Below the pieces are notes generated by a model. That model did not search any database, had not been told where the DNA came from, and saw only the letters and a program-made list of their open reading frames with translations. Both the position numbers and the translations under genes were made by a program. DNA of 64,000 nucleotides from Chloroflexota bacterium (GTDB lineage: Bacteria; Chloroflexota; Anaerolineae; Aggregatilineales; Phototrophicaceae): assembly GCA_026708115.1 (NCBI GenBank), contig JAPOVL010000037.1:182183-246182 (forward strand), read 5' to 3'. Shown piece after piece: positions 27,802 through 36,373 of the stretch (the stretch's first letter is position 1; every line of letters starts with the position of its first letter).

Positions 27802-28602
27802 CTATTCAAGCGCGGTATTTTCAGCCGCTTCGAGCCGTGTAGCGATGTCGTCCATCGACCGTTCGATATGCGGGAAGGCCAGCCAGGCGCTCATCAATCC
27901 GAAGAGTCCGCCCGTGACCAGCCGATAGACCGGTTCTGTTTCTCTGACTGGCCAGAACTCAAATGGCGGATAGCTCAGCAACTGGCTGAATCCATCCAGA
28001 CCGATCGGTCCCAAGCCGACGAAAAGGTACAGGAGGAGTGGCAAGGGGCGAAGGCGCCAGCGATAACGCCAATAGACCAGCCCGCCAAGGAACATCATGG
28101 TATAAACTGCTAGGTCGCGCGCGCAGAGGCTGGTCTTATAGCCAACTGTCTGGTCGCCGATGAAATGCCTGGCGGCGAATTGCTGGGCTACGCTGAAGAC
28201 CCCCAAATCGTCAAGCGTCGGCGTCGATGCCGCGGCGCCGCCGTAATAGGCAGACTGCCAATATCGATATTGCTCGAGGAACCGCGGAGATTCGATCGCG
28301 TATTCTTCAAAGGGCTTGTAGTTGGTTTCGGCCGCGCCGCGCGGATAGAAGAGCTGCTCGCCGTACAAGAAGGGCGATCGAAAGGCGAACTGGTGGCAAA
28401 AAGGACTATAAATCGTATAGATAAAATCGGCGGGACCGTATAAACCGGCCTTGGCCAGGGTCGGCGCCAACCAGGGCAAGCTGATGTAAATGCCGAGGGC
28501 GCTCATCACAATCCAGAGCCACTTGCGCGCGGCAAAGCACACTATCGTTCGCAAACGGGACATGAAGCGTCTCACTAGCGCGTTCATCTGAAATTCGGTC
28601 AC
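27802..28602 (-). CDS. DUF2085 family membrane protein
   Basis: 266 residues from GTG 28602, which overlaps the stop of the upstream thioredoxin gene (GTGA). Four to five hydrophobic helices. The family marks are SPFCHQFAFRSPFLYG with C69-H70, the motif SLCARDLAVY near 160, and GPIGLDGFSQLL near 205. These conserved Cys, His and Asp residues could bind metal, but no function is known. Translational coupling to a TlpA-like thioredoxin gene hints at redox or envelope work. A second ATG is five codons in. Confidence 0.82.
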   Translation of the reverse strand: MTEFQMNALVRRFMSRLRTIVCFAARKWLWIVMSALGIYISLPWLAPTLAKAGLYGPADFIYTIYSPFCHQFAFRSPFLYGEQLFYPRGAAETNYKPFEEYAIESPRFLEQYRYWQSAYYGGAAASTPTLDDLGVFSVAQQFAARHFIGDQTVGYKTSLCARDLAVYTMMFLGGLVYWRYRWRLRPLPLLLYLFVGLGPIGLDGFSQLLSYPPFEFWPVRETEPVYRLVTGGLFGLMSAWLAFPHIERSMDDIATRLEAAENTALE

Positions 28603-29150
28603 GATCTTTTGGTAAAACCGTCAATTCGCCGCTGCAGTTCCGTTGCGCTTACCGGTCCAAAATTCACTTGTTTTACTATCATCTGCGAGTCAAGTAGAAA
28701 GGTCGTTGGCAGTCCGCGGACCCCATATAACGACGCCACGCTGAATTGCGGATCAAGCAGCACGGTATAGGTTAGCCCCAAGTCCTCGACCCATTTTCTC
28801 ACAGATGGAATGGACTCGCCGAGATTGACCGCGATGATGCGTGGCGATTCTGGCTTTGATTCGACCAGCGCTTGCAGTTGCATCATTTCGGCGCGGCAGG
28901 GTTGGCACCAGGTCGCCCAGAAGTTGAGCACGGTCGCGCCCCGCGCTGGACGCAGTGTGAAGTCGTCTGACCTGTGCGTTTGCAGTGTAAACGAGGGCGC
29001 CAGCGCCCCGATCGTCGCTGCGCGGCGCTGATACCACTCGCGCACTCTTGAAGCGTTTGTCGGCAGGCCATTGTCGCGCAGAACAGCAGCGGCCGCGCCC
29101 AAACAAAGGAGCGCGACCGCGACTTGAATCAGCTTGCTAATCGCGGACAT
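28599..29150 (-). CDS. TlpA/ResA-like membrane-anchored thioredoxin
   Basis: 183 residues from ATG 29150. A signal anchor (about 5-25) places the domain outside the cytoplasm. The thioredoxin domain has WCQPC at C82-C85, the strand TVLNFWATW, and the cis-proline loop RGLPTTFLLD near 150. ResA/TlpA proteins reduce disulfides, often of apocytochrome c or copper sites. It lies downstream of the CcdA-TlpA fusion gene, which would supply electrons, and is coupled to the DUF2085 gene, so the three form a likely redox operon. Confidence 0.9.
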   Translation of the reverse strand: MSAISKLIQVAVALLCLGAAAAVLRDNGLPTNASRVREWYQRRAATIGALAPSFTLQTHRSDDFTLRPARGATVLNFWATWCQPCRAEMMQLQALVESKPESPRIIAVNLGESIPSVRKWVEDLGLTYTVLLDPQFSVASLYGVRGLPTTFLLDSQMIVKQVNFGPVSATELQRRIDGFTKRS

Positions 29151-29182
29151 CAAATATAGCTTCGTCCGACTCTATCTGTCGG

Positions 29183-31150
29183 TTAATGTTCCGGGAACAG
29201 GTCATCGAATAGCTCCCGCAACTGTGGCTCGGTCATGATGCCGAAGTGCTTGGTCCGGATAAGTCCATCGCGCCCGATGATGTAGGTGCTGGGCCGGGTC
29301 TGCACGGCGTAACTGTCGTTGATCTCGCCGCTGTCATCAAGCGCCAGCGGAAACGTGAGGCCGAATTCATCGCGGAAGTCCCTGATCGCGGCTTCAGTAT
29401 CATTGTAGGCGATAGCCAGGATCAGCAATCCTTCTTCCCCCCATTCCTCGTAGGCTTTCTGGAATTCCGGCATTTCCCGCCGGCAGGGACCGCACCAGGT
29501 GCCCCAGAAATTGAGCAGGACCACCTTGTCGCGCAGATCGGACAAGTTCAGTTCTTGACCGTCGACGGTAGCAATCGTGAAATCGGGGGCCCGGTTGCCT
29601 TCTGCCAGACCAACCGCAGGACCCAATTCACTGGCGATGTCGCTGAGGCTGCTCAAAGCGTTTTCCGCTAGCGCAGTGATCGAACCCAAAGCGCCCCCTT
29701 CATCGTCAGAGGCGCCATCGCCTCCCGGCAAGGCGAGCGGCTGGGATTCTCGCGCTTTAACGCGGAATCGGCCGTCCGCGTCCGCTTCGCCCTTTTCCAG
29801 GACAAGACGATGGAGCCCGTCCTGTTGCAGCGCTACCTGTGTCAAGGGATAGAACTTGTCATCGGCTATCACGCTGCCGGCCTTGTCCGATGCCGCGATC
29901 GCTGCGTCAGTTGGCGAGAACAGCGTCACTGTGAAATCCGGCACTTCGCTTCCCAGCCCCCGCAACTCGATGTCGATGACTGTCGCTTCGTCGGCATGGA
30001 AAAGGTATTCCAAGCGGCTAACGTCGTCTGTGAAAGCTCCGCCAGCGCTTTGATTGATGGCCACTGGCATTAGCGTCCCGCTCAAGCAGGCGCCGACGTG
30101 GCTGTGCCCGACGCGCCCCTCGAAATAACCCACGCCACATTCTTCCACGCGAAAAGTGAAATCGGCAAAGTCTCCCTGCGAGAACGTCTGGCTCAAGCTT
30201 TGCAATTGTCCGCTCGCGACCAGCATACCGATAAGGATCAGCAGTGTTCCGCTGAATAGCTCGATTTTGCGCATATGCCGTTGCAGCCGCCGGAGGATGC
30301 CCTGGGCGCTATTCATCAGCAGCGCCGTGATGACAAAGGGAATGCCAAGTCCGATCGAATAAGCCGAAAGCAGGAGCATGCCCTGTACGATGTCACCGGT
30401 GGTAGCGCCTGTTGCCGCAGCCACGGTGAGTATGGTCCCGAGGAGCGGACCAATGCAGGGCGTCCAGCCGGCGGAGAAAACCATACCCATGAAGGCCGAA
30501 CCGAGCAGTCCCTCGCGGCCTGATCCCGCGACATCGCCACGCGTGTCGGAGTAAATCATCAGATCCAGCCGGTCGAGAATGCGATTCCAAAAGACCGCGG
30601 GTTGGGCAAATGCGCCATTGACGAACATAGCGACTACAAGGGCTGCCACCAATGGCAGAGCGATGATGATCTGCTCGACGAATCCCCAGTAGATTGCGGC
30701 GCTGGCAGCAAGGGCAAATACGATGCTCAGCAGCACATTGTCGAGCAAACCGGCGTTGCTCTTGGCGCGCAGCCAGCGAAAGAACCGCGGCAGCAGGCCC
30801 ATAAATTGCAAACCGAAGAATATGATGACGAGCCCGCCAATGCGGCCGAGGCTTTCTGTAAACGTGCTGACGAATTGCCCGGCGATGCTGGCGAGCGCCG
30901 TCGTAAGGAATCCGATCAGGACGAAAATCAAGGTGAAACCCAGCACAAAGGCGATGCCGTGCAGCAGCATCTGCAGGCGCACTGTGACCCCAAGCGCGGG
31001 GGCGCCCCCCGCCGAAGTCTGGCGCGCCACGTTGTGGGTCAATCTGCCGCCCATATAGCCGATATAGGCCGGAACCAGCGGTAGCACGCAGGGCGAGATA
31101 AACGATAGAAATCCCGCCACCAAGGCTAATCCAAATGTGACATTTTCCAT
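29183..31150 (-). CDS. CcdA/DsbD membrane domain fused to a TlpA-type thioredoxin
   Basis: 655 residues. Residues 1-320 form a CcdA/DsbD-like electron-transfer unit. Its redox cysteines are C21 (SPCVLPLVPAY) and C232 (GWTPCIGPLLG). Two extra hydrophobic segments at about 138-178 and a polar loop at 195-215 separate the halves, which is longer than usual CcdA. Residues 325-470 form a soluble beta-rich insert with two more cysteines (C338, C355), resembling a PPC-type domain. A low-complexity linker leads to a thioredoxin domain (515-655) with WCGPC at C553/C556. The protein would carry electrons from cytoplasmic thioredoxin to its own outer domain. Cytochrome c maturation is a likely but unproven use. 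Confidence 0.9.
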   Translation of the reverse strand: MENVTFGLALVAGFLSFISPCVLPLVPAYIGYMGGRLTHNVARQTSAGGAPALGVTVRLQMLLHGIAFVLGFTLIFVLIGFLTTALASIAGQFVSTFTESLGRIGGLVIIFFGLQFMGLLPRFFRWLRAKSNAGLLDNVLLSIVFALAASAAIYWGFVEQIIIALPLVAALVVAMFVNGAFAQPAVFWNRILDRLDLMIYSDTRGDVAGSGREGLLGSAFMGMVFSAGWTPCIGPLLGTILTVAAATGATTGDIVQGMLLLSAYSIGLGIPFVITALLMNSAQGILRRLQRHMRKIELFSGTLLILIGMLVASGQLQSLSQTFSQGDFADFTFRVEECGVGYFEGRVGHSHVGACLSGTLMPVAINQSAGGAFTDDVSRLEYLFHADEATVIDIELRGLGSEVPDFTVTLFSPTDAAIAASDKAGSVIADDKFYPLTQVALQQDGLHRLVLEKGEADADGRFRVKARESQPLALPGGDGASDDEGGALGSITALAENALSSLSDIASELGPAVGLAEGNRAPDFTIATVDGQELNLSDLRDKVVLLNFWGTWCGPCRREMPEFQKAYEEWGEEGLLILAIAYNDTEAAIRDFRDEFGLTFPLALDDSGEINDSYAVQTRPSTYIIGRDGLIRTKHFGIMTEPQLRELFDDLFPEH

Positions 31151-31341
31151 TGTTGCATAACCCTCTTGGATAACTGACGCATTCCTAGACTAGCGATAAT
31201 TGCTTACGAGAAACTTGCCTAAAGGTAAATGATTGCATACGAAGACGTTGAAACTGCGACAGACAATTGCGACAGTTGCGCGAATCCGCTCGGGGTAGGT
31301 CAGGCACGGGCCGCTCGGATGCGGTCAGCGGCAAAACCACG

Positions 31342-32682
31342 CTATTTCGCTTCTTTAACCAGCTTCAAGAATAGTTCACGCTCTTGCTCCCCCGACTCGA
31401 TCTCGCCATCAATCCAGGCGCCCCGCAGCTTGTCCAGGATTTCGCGATAGATTGGTCCCGGCGCCAATCCGGCGCGAATCAAGTCGTTTCCGTCAATGGT
31501 GGTCCGGCGATGGCGCCAATCCGCCATATACGACTCCATGCGCTCTTTGACTGCATGGTCATCAACGTTGCAAATCAGGGCGGCTCGCAAGGCGGTTGCC
31601 GAGACGCCGTCGAGGAAGCGCGTGATTGCGCTGGCTTTGGTGGCGGGCGCGCCCAGCCAGTCGACCTTTGATAGCAGGCGCGCGAATCCCGCGATTGAAT
31701 TGGATAAGTCACCCGTCAAGCCCAGGCGAGCGCTAATCAAGAGCGCGTCATCTTCCGCTATGCTGGAGAAGAGCAGATGCCATCCCAGGCGGGCTATGTC
31801 GTCGGCGTTCCCGGGCATCTGTGGCATGTGTTCGCGCAAGCGCTTCAATTGGCCAGTCGATCGCATGCCAATGAGAAAAGAATCGTGAATCTGCGAGAAG
31901 ATGTCCAGCTCTGACAGATCAGCGATGATTCGCTCTGGATATTTTTCGCGCAAGATCAAGTCCAATTCGTGGCGAATCCGCTCTCCGCTGAGGCGCTGTA
32001 TCATTGGAATCGCCGCATGCAAGATATCTGCCGTGCTTGATTCAATCGTGAATCCAAAGCGGCTGGCAAAGCGGAAGGCGCGAAATATGCGCGTTGGATC
32101 GTCGATAAAGCTCTGGGCGTGCAAAACACGGATCTTCTTGCCAAGGATGTCGCTGTAACCGTCGCCGGGATCGAGCATCTGCCAGGGACATGATCCGGCT
32201 TCGACGCGTAGCGCCAGCGCGTTAACGGTGAAGTCGCGGCGGCGCAAATCCTGCCAGATCAGGCCCGGCTCCACCGCGGGCAAGGCAGCCGGCGCAGGGT
32301 ACTCTTCCGTTCGCGCGGTCGCAAAATCGATTTGCGCGGGAATCGCCTCGCTTCCCAGGGACAGATTGCTGATTGCCGCGCTGTCGAGTTTCCACTTGGC
32401 GGTCCCAAAGGGAGCGTGTCTTTCAGTTTCGCCCCCGTAGATCCGCGCCAGCTTGCAGGCGAAGGCTATCGCATCGCCCTCCAGCACGAAGTCCAGATCC
32501 AGATTCTCGCGCTCCAATAGCAAGTCTCTCACGACGCCGCCGACCAGATAAATGGCGATGTTTTCCGCATGCGCGCGTTTTGCGATGGTCGCGATCAACC
32601 GGAGTGCAGATTCGCCCAAGGCCTCCGATAGCTGTTCCCGAGTCCAGGCTGGTCTTTGATCCAATGTGCCAGATCTACCCAT
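31342..32682 (-). CDS. CCA tRNA nucleotidyltransferase / poly(A) polymerase family protein
   Basis: 446 residues from ATG 32682. The frame extends back to 33069, but that part overlaps a separate membrane-protein gene in another phase and was excluded. The nucleotidyltransferase core has LVGGVVRDLLL (46-55), the metal pair in LDLDFVLEGD (D62, D64), RRDFTVNALAL near 165, and the RNA-binding helix DPTRIFRAFRFASRFGF near 210. A helical C-terminal region follows. These enzymes add or repair the tRNA 3' CCA end; some split the C- and A-adding steps, so the exact activity is open. No HD domain is evident. Confidence 0.88.
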   Translation of the reverse strand: MGRSGTLDQRPAWTREQLSEALGESALRLIATIAKRAHAENIAIYLVGGVVRDLLLERENLDLDFVLEGDAIAFACKLARIYGGETERHAPFGTAKWKLDSAAISNLSLGSEAIPAQIDFATARTEEYPAPAALPAVEPGLIWQDLRRRDFTVNALALRVEAGSCPWQMLDPGDGYSDILGKKIRVLHAQSFIDDPTRIFRAFRFASRFGFTIESSTADILHAAIPMIQRLSGERIRHELDLILREKYPERIIADLSELDIFSQIHDSFLIGMRSTGQLKRLREHMPQMPGNADDIARLGWHLLFSSIAEDDALLISARLGLTGDLSNSIAGFARLLSKVDWLGAPATKASAITRFLDGVSATALRAALICNVDDHAVKERMESYMADWRHRRTTIDGNDLIRAGLAPGPIYREILDKLRGAWIDGEIESGEQERELFLKLVKEAK

Positions 32683-32786
32683 ATGGCTGTTCCAAATGCT
32701 GTCGCGCGCAAATCCCCGGCGTACGCGGCTGCAACATGACCCGACGATGCATTCATGCGCGCCCCTGTGCTTGACGCGAAGGCGTT

Positions 32787-33179
32787 TCAGGTCAATTCGA
32801 TCCAGGGTCCTACCAGCTCGCGTTCGATCATGCTGATTGATGTGGAGAAGTTGAAGAATGCGAGCAGGGCAAAAGCGATGGCGGCGGAACGATCGTCGCG
32901 GCCTCTTAACATGGTGAATGTGCCGGGCATGATGATCGCCAGCCAGAACATATAAAGTACGTAGACGATCACTCGGCCGGAGCGCGGCTGAAAGCCGGTC
33001 GCCAGGAGCAAGATGCCAATCAGCAGTATCGCGCCGGCCAGCAAAGCATAGGTCAACATGGCGCCCCAATAGTGCCCGCTGATGGGGTCCTTGCGCGCGG
33101 CAATGACGGTTGCCCAGAGTCCCAAGGCCAAAGAATACAAGATATGTGTATTGAAGAGAATCTGATGGATCGTTTCCAT
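32787..33179 (-). CDS. Small four-helix membrane protein, unknown function
   Basis: 130 residues with four hydrophobic helices (about 8-27, 38-60, 70-88 and 98-115), an even topology without large loops. The segment HYWGAMLTYALLAGAI and the Arg/Asp loop MLRGRDDRSAAIAFA are the most distinctive parts. No family was recognised. It stands between the UbiA gene and the CCA-enzyme gene on the same strand, with gaps of 49 and 104 bases, so cotranscription is possible. Confidence 0.7.
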   Translation of the reverse strand: METIHQILFNTHILYSLALGLWATVIAARKDPISGHYWGAMLTYALLAGAILLIGILLLATGFQPRSGRVIVYVLYMFWLAIIMPGTFTMLRGRDDRSAAIAFALLAFFNFSTSISMIERELVGPWIELT

Positions 33180-33228
33180 GGTCTGACTCGATCGTGGCTG
33201 TCCTTACAGCAATTCTAGCACAAGGCGC

Positions 33229-34146
33229 TTATCCGATGGATAGCAGGCCCATTGCGGAGGCCAGCCAGACCATCGCGACCAGGTTCGCGACGATAAGTCC
33301 CGGACGCTGCATGTTGCCCCCGTCCGTTGCCAGGTTGCCCCGCATATCGAATTCCCAGGGAAACATCAGGACGATGAGGAAACCGATAACCAGGAAAATG
33401 CCTAGCCAGGGCGGGAACAAGCCTTGGAGAATAGAGACTGCCATGCAGAAAAGAGCGCCTAGCAAGGACGCGAAGCTCAGCAGGCGCGTCAAAGGCTTGC
33501 CCAGCAAAACGACAGTATTTTGGAGTCCCGCCGATTTGTCCACCTCGTAGTCGTCAATCTGGTTGTAGAATTGGCCGTAGGCGGAAAAGAGAATCGCCGC
33601 GAGGATCACCAGCCAGGCGACCTCTGGATTGGTATCGTAGGCGAAATAGCCCGTCATCACCAAGAGTCCGCTGAGCATCAAGGCATGGGACAAGACATCC
33701 GTGACTGGACGGGCCTTCAGCCGAAACGGGTGCGCCGAGTACAAAAAACAGAGAACAAGCGTTAGCCCGCCAATCGCCAGAGCCCAGACGCCGCTCAGGG
33801 CGTAGAGCAACAGCGCGCAGGCCGCAGTCAGCGTCGCCAGGAACCAGCCTTCGCGAGGCGACATGACACCATTGCTTATCACGTTGCGGCGCATTTTTTG
33901 GGGATTCAAGGCGTCGTCCGGCGCGTCAGCGATATTGTTGATGACAAATGCGAATGACATTGAGAAAATGTTTGCAGCGATCACTGCAAAGGCTCGCCAA
34001 TCAACGTCTGCTCCCGCGGCTTCGATCGCGAGCAGGCTGCCTATGAGGCTGAGCGGAATCGTAAATGGAACGTGTTCGCGCCAGCGCGACAGGCGTATCG
34101 CCGCGACGATCTTGTGGTGAAAGCTCACTTTTGCGGACGCGTCCAT
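33229..34146 (-). CDS. UbiA family prenyltransferase
   Basis: 305 residues from ATG 34146; an in-frame start at 34212 adds an unlikely hydrophilic stretch. Eight to nine membrane helices. The two Asp-rich motifs of the family are present: NNIADAPDD at 70-78 (first motif, binding the prenyl diphosphate through magnesium) and DDYEVDKSAG near 200. Members join isoprenoid chains to aromatic rings (quinones, haem O, chlorophyll, geranylgeranylglyceryl lipids). No quinone or haem gene is nearby, so the substrate is not assigned. Confidence 0.88.
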   Translation of the reverse strand: MDASAKVSFHHKIVAAIRLSRWREHVPFTIPLSLIGSLLAIEAAGADVDWRAFAVIAANIFSMSFAFVINNIADAPDDALNPQKMRRNVISNGVMSPREGWFLATLTAACALLLYALSGVWALAIGGLTLVLCFLYSAHPFRLKARPVTDVLSHALMLSGLLVMTGYFAYDTNPEVAWLVILAAILFSAYGQFYNQIDDYEVDKSAGLQNTVVLLGKPLTRLLSFASLLGALFCMAVSILQGLFPPWLGIFLVIGFLIVLMFPWEFDMRGNLATDGGNMQRPGLIVANLVAMVWLASAMGLLSIG

Positions 34147-34288
34147 CGACGATCTCGGGCATCTGCCGGGCGGCGGAACGGCGAGTAAAACTTGCCGGGA
34201 AGGATAACACATCTTATCGACAAGTTCATATCGTCATTCATAGCTGCTTGGGAACCGCGCATTGTGTCGGGCGGTCAGCGGCTGTAAG

Positions 34289-35902
34289 ATGCAGATTATG
34301 TTCAAATTATTCGGCTTGACAGCGTTCGCCTGTGTTTTGCTATCCGCATGCAATCTCGGCAGTATCCCGCCAAGTGCGAATTCAGCGCCGTCGAATGCGC
34401 CGAATGTGCGTCTCGGCGCCACCAGCGAGTCCGCTCCGCCGAGCCCAAGCGCAGCCGCGGAGAATACAGCCGCGCCGGTCGCGCCCGCTGAGTCCACAGC
34501 CTCGTATCCTTATGCCTGTGGCAGTGATGATGCCGCAAGCTCTGCCCGTCAAGTTGCTGCCCGAGTTGATATTGACTATGCGCAAAAGGCTGCCAGCGTT
34601 GATCAACTGATATCCTTCAAGAATCGTGAAGACGATCCTTTGGAGTCTATTGTCCTGGACGTTCAGTCCAACCAATGGGATGGCAGCTTTGTGCTCAACG
34701 AGCTATTGGTCGACGAGGCTCCCGCCTACCACGAACTGGACGCAAACAGGCTGGAAATCCCGCTGGCCATGGCCTTGCCACCGGGCTGCGCGATAGAAAT
34801 CGAAATACGGTTTCGCTTGCTCCCCGATGTGATACGAGACGGTATGCGCGCCTTTCGCGGTTTCTTCGGTTACAGTCCGCGTCAGCTAAATTTGGCGCAT
34901 TTTCTGCCGAATGTCGCCGCGCGCATAAACGGGGAATGGCGCATTCACAGTCCCGCCAGAATCGGAGAGCAGATCGTCTACGATGTTGCGGATTGGCGGG
35001 TAGAAGTGCATGTGCAAGACGCGACGGATGACCTGAAACTGGCTGCGTCGGGCGAAATCAAGGAATTGGAGCCGGGCCTTTGGCGAGTCGAATTGCGGCA
35101 ATCGCGCGACTTTGCCCTCAGCCTAAGCGAGAAGTTTCAACTTCACGAAGGCCTTAGCGCTAGCGGAGTTGATGTCGCCGTTTACACGCTGCGCGATTCA
35201 CAAGCGGGCGTCAATATCAACGGAAAGAATAGCGCATCTCATGTATTGGCAATAACAATTCAGGCGCTGGAATTGTTTGAAAGGCTCTTTGGCAAATATC
35301 CCCGTGATCGATTGGTTGTCGTGCAGGGCGACTTCCCCGATGGCATGGAGTTTACCGGTCTGGTCTTCGTGGGTTCGGCCTGGTTCGCCCAGTTTGACGG
35401 GACAGCCTACAATTATCTGACGCTGGTATCGGTGCACGAAATCGCTCATCAGTGGTGGTATGCGCTTGTTGGCAACGACGCTGCGCTTCATCCCTGGCTT
35501 GACGAAGCCTTGGCGACCTACAGTGAATACCTGTTCATCGAAGCGCATTATCCGGCGGACAAGAATTGGTGGTGGACCTTCCGCGTGGCCAGTTATCTCC
35601 CGAAGGGCGATGTCGACAGCAAGGTCTACGAGTTCAATACTTTCCGTGAATACATCAACGCGATTTACCTGCGGGGCGTACAAATGCTGCACAATCTGCG
35701 CCAAGATATCGGCGACGAGCAATTCTTCCAACTGTTGCGAAGCTATGCCGAAATTGGAAGCGGTCAAGTTGTCGATCCAAAATCGTTCTGGGCTTTGCTC
35801 CCGGCAGAACAGGCGCCATTAACTATTGAGACGCGGCATGAATTCCTGCGCGATCCCGGCGTGGATTCGCTGTTCGCTCTTGCAGCGGGCGCCGACAGCT
35901 AG
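34289..35902 (+). CDS. M1 family metallopeptidase lipoprotein
   Basis: 537 residues from ATG 34289. The lipoprotein signal ends at LLSAC. A low-complexity Ala/Pro/Ser linker (about 22-70) follows, then an N-terminal beta domain. The gluzincin catalytic domain has the zinc motif HEIAHQWW near 383-390 and the third ligand in LDEALATYSEYLF near 406. The exopeptidase motif GxMEN appears as GMEFTG near 354, a variation that makes strict aminopeptidase activity uncertain. It would act outside the cell, anchored to the membrane. The C-terminal helical domain of M1 enzymes is short here. Confidence 0.88.
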   Translation: MQIMFKLFGLTAFACVLLSACNLGSIPPSANSAPSNAPNVRLGATSESAPPSPSAAAENTAAPVAPAESTASYPYACGSDDAASSARQVAARVDIDYAQKAASVDQLISFKNREDDPLESIVLDVQSNQWDGSFVLNELLVDEAPAYHELDANRLEIPLAMALPPGCAIEIEIRFRLLPDVIRDGMRAFRGFFGYSPRQLNLAHFLPNVAARINGEWRIHSPARIGEQIVYDVADWRVEVHVQDATDDLKLAASGEIKELEPGLWRVELRQSRDFALSLSEKFQLHEGLSASGVDVAVYTLRDSQAGVNINGKNSASHVLAITIQALELFERLFGKYPRDRLVVVQGDFPDGMEFTGLVFVGSAWFAQFDGTAYNYLTLVSVHEIAHQWWYALVGNDAALHPWLDEALATYSEYLFIEAHYPADKNWWWTFRVASYLPKGDVDSKVYEFNTFREYINAIYLRGVQMLHNLRQDIGDEQFFQLLRSYAEIGSGQVVDPKSFWALLPAEQAPLTIETRHEFLRDPGVDSLFALAAGADS

Positions 35903-35974
35903 AGAACACAGGTTGGATCGTCTTCGGGTTAAATCTGCGAAGTTTCGACCGGTAAGCGCGAGGCTAGTTTCAGA

Positions 35975-36373
35975 ATGCAGACCCTCCCAATAGATGCACA
36001 GATTACGTTTCTCTATGTCCGCGATCTTCAGCGATCCGGACGGTTCTACCAAGACATACTTGGCTTTTCGCTCGTTCTGGACCAGGGCAGTTGTCGCATA
36101 TATCGTGTGACAGGCGACTCGGCGTTCCTGGGCATTTGCGAACGTGAAACCGGCGCGACAAGCCAAGACGGTCTCATTTTCACCGTGGTTACGGCGGATG
36201 TAGACGGCTGGTACAAGCGCATCACATCGCGGGGCTGGCCCTGCGAGCACGCGCCGCGCGCCAACGAACGTTACCGGATTTATCATTTCTTTGTCCGGGA
36301 CCCGGACGGTTACCTGTTGGAGATACAGCGCTTCACGACGCCGGACTGGCACTTGCCACAAGGCGCGACTTAG
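35975..36373 (+). CDS. VOC family (glyoxalase/bleomycin-resistance fold) protein
   Basis: 132 residues. One VOC domain with the usual opening ITFLYVRDLQRSGRFYQDILGF and the ending FFVRDPDGYLLEIQRF, which contains the conserved Glu of the metal site. A His near the N-terminal metal position is absent, so metal binding is doubtful. Substrates in this family range from methylglyoxal to antibiotics. It is convergent with ppc and the two stop codons overlap by 3 bases. Confidence 0.87.
   Translation: MQTLPIDAQITFLYVRDLQRSGRFYQDILGFSLVLDQGSCRIYRVTGDSAFLGICERETGATSQDGLIFTVVTADVDGWYKRITSRGWPCEHAPRANERYRIYHFFVRDPDGYLLEIQRFTTPDWHLPQGAT

Noticed and set aside
31255..31275. Direct repeat TGCGACAG twice, 13 bases apart, upstream of the CcdA-TlpA fusion
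   Set aside because: Too short and with too few copies to call an operator; it could be chance.
32683..33069. N-terminal extension of the CCA-enzyme-like gene
   Set aside because: It overlaps a separate four-helix membrane protein in another phase, and the family start fits ATG 32682.
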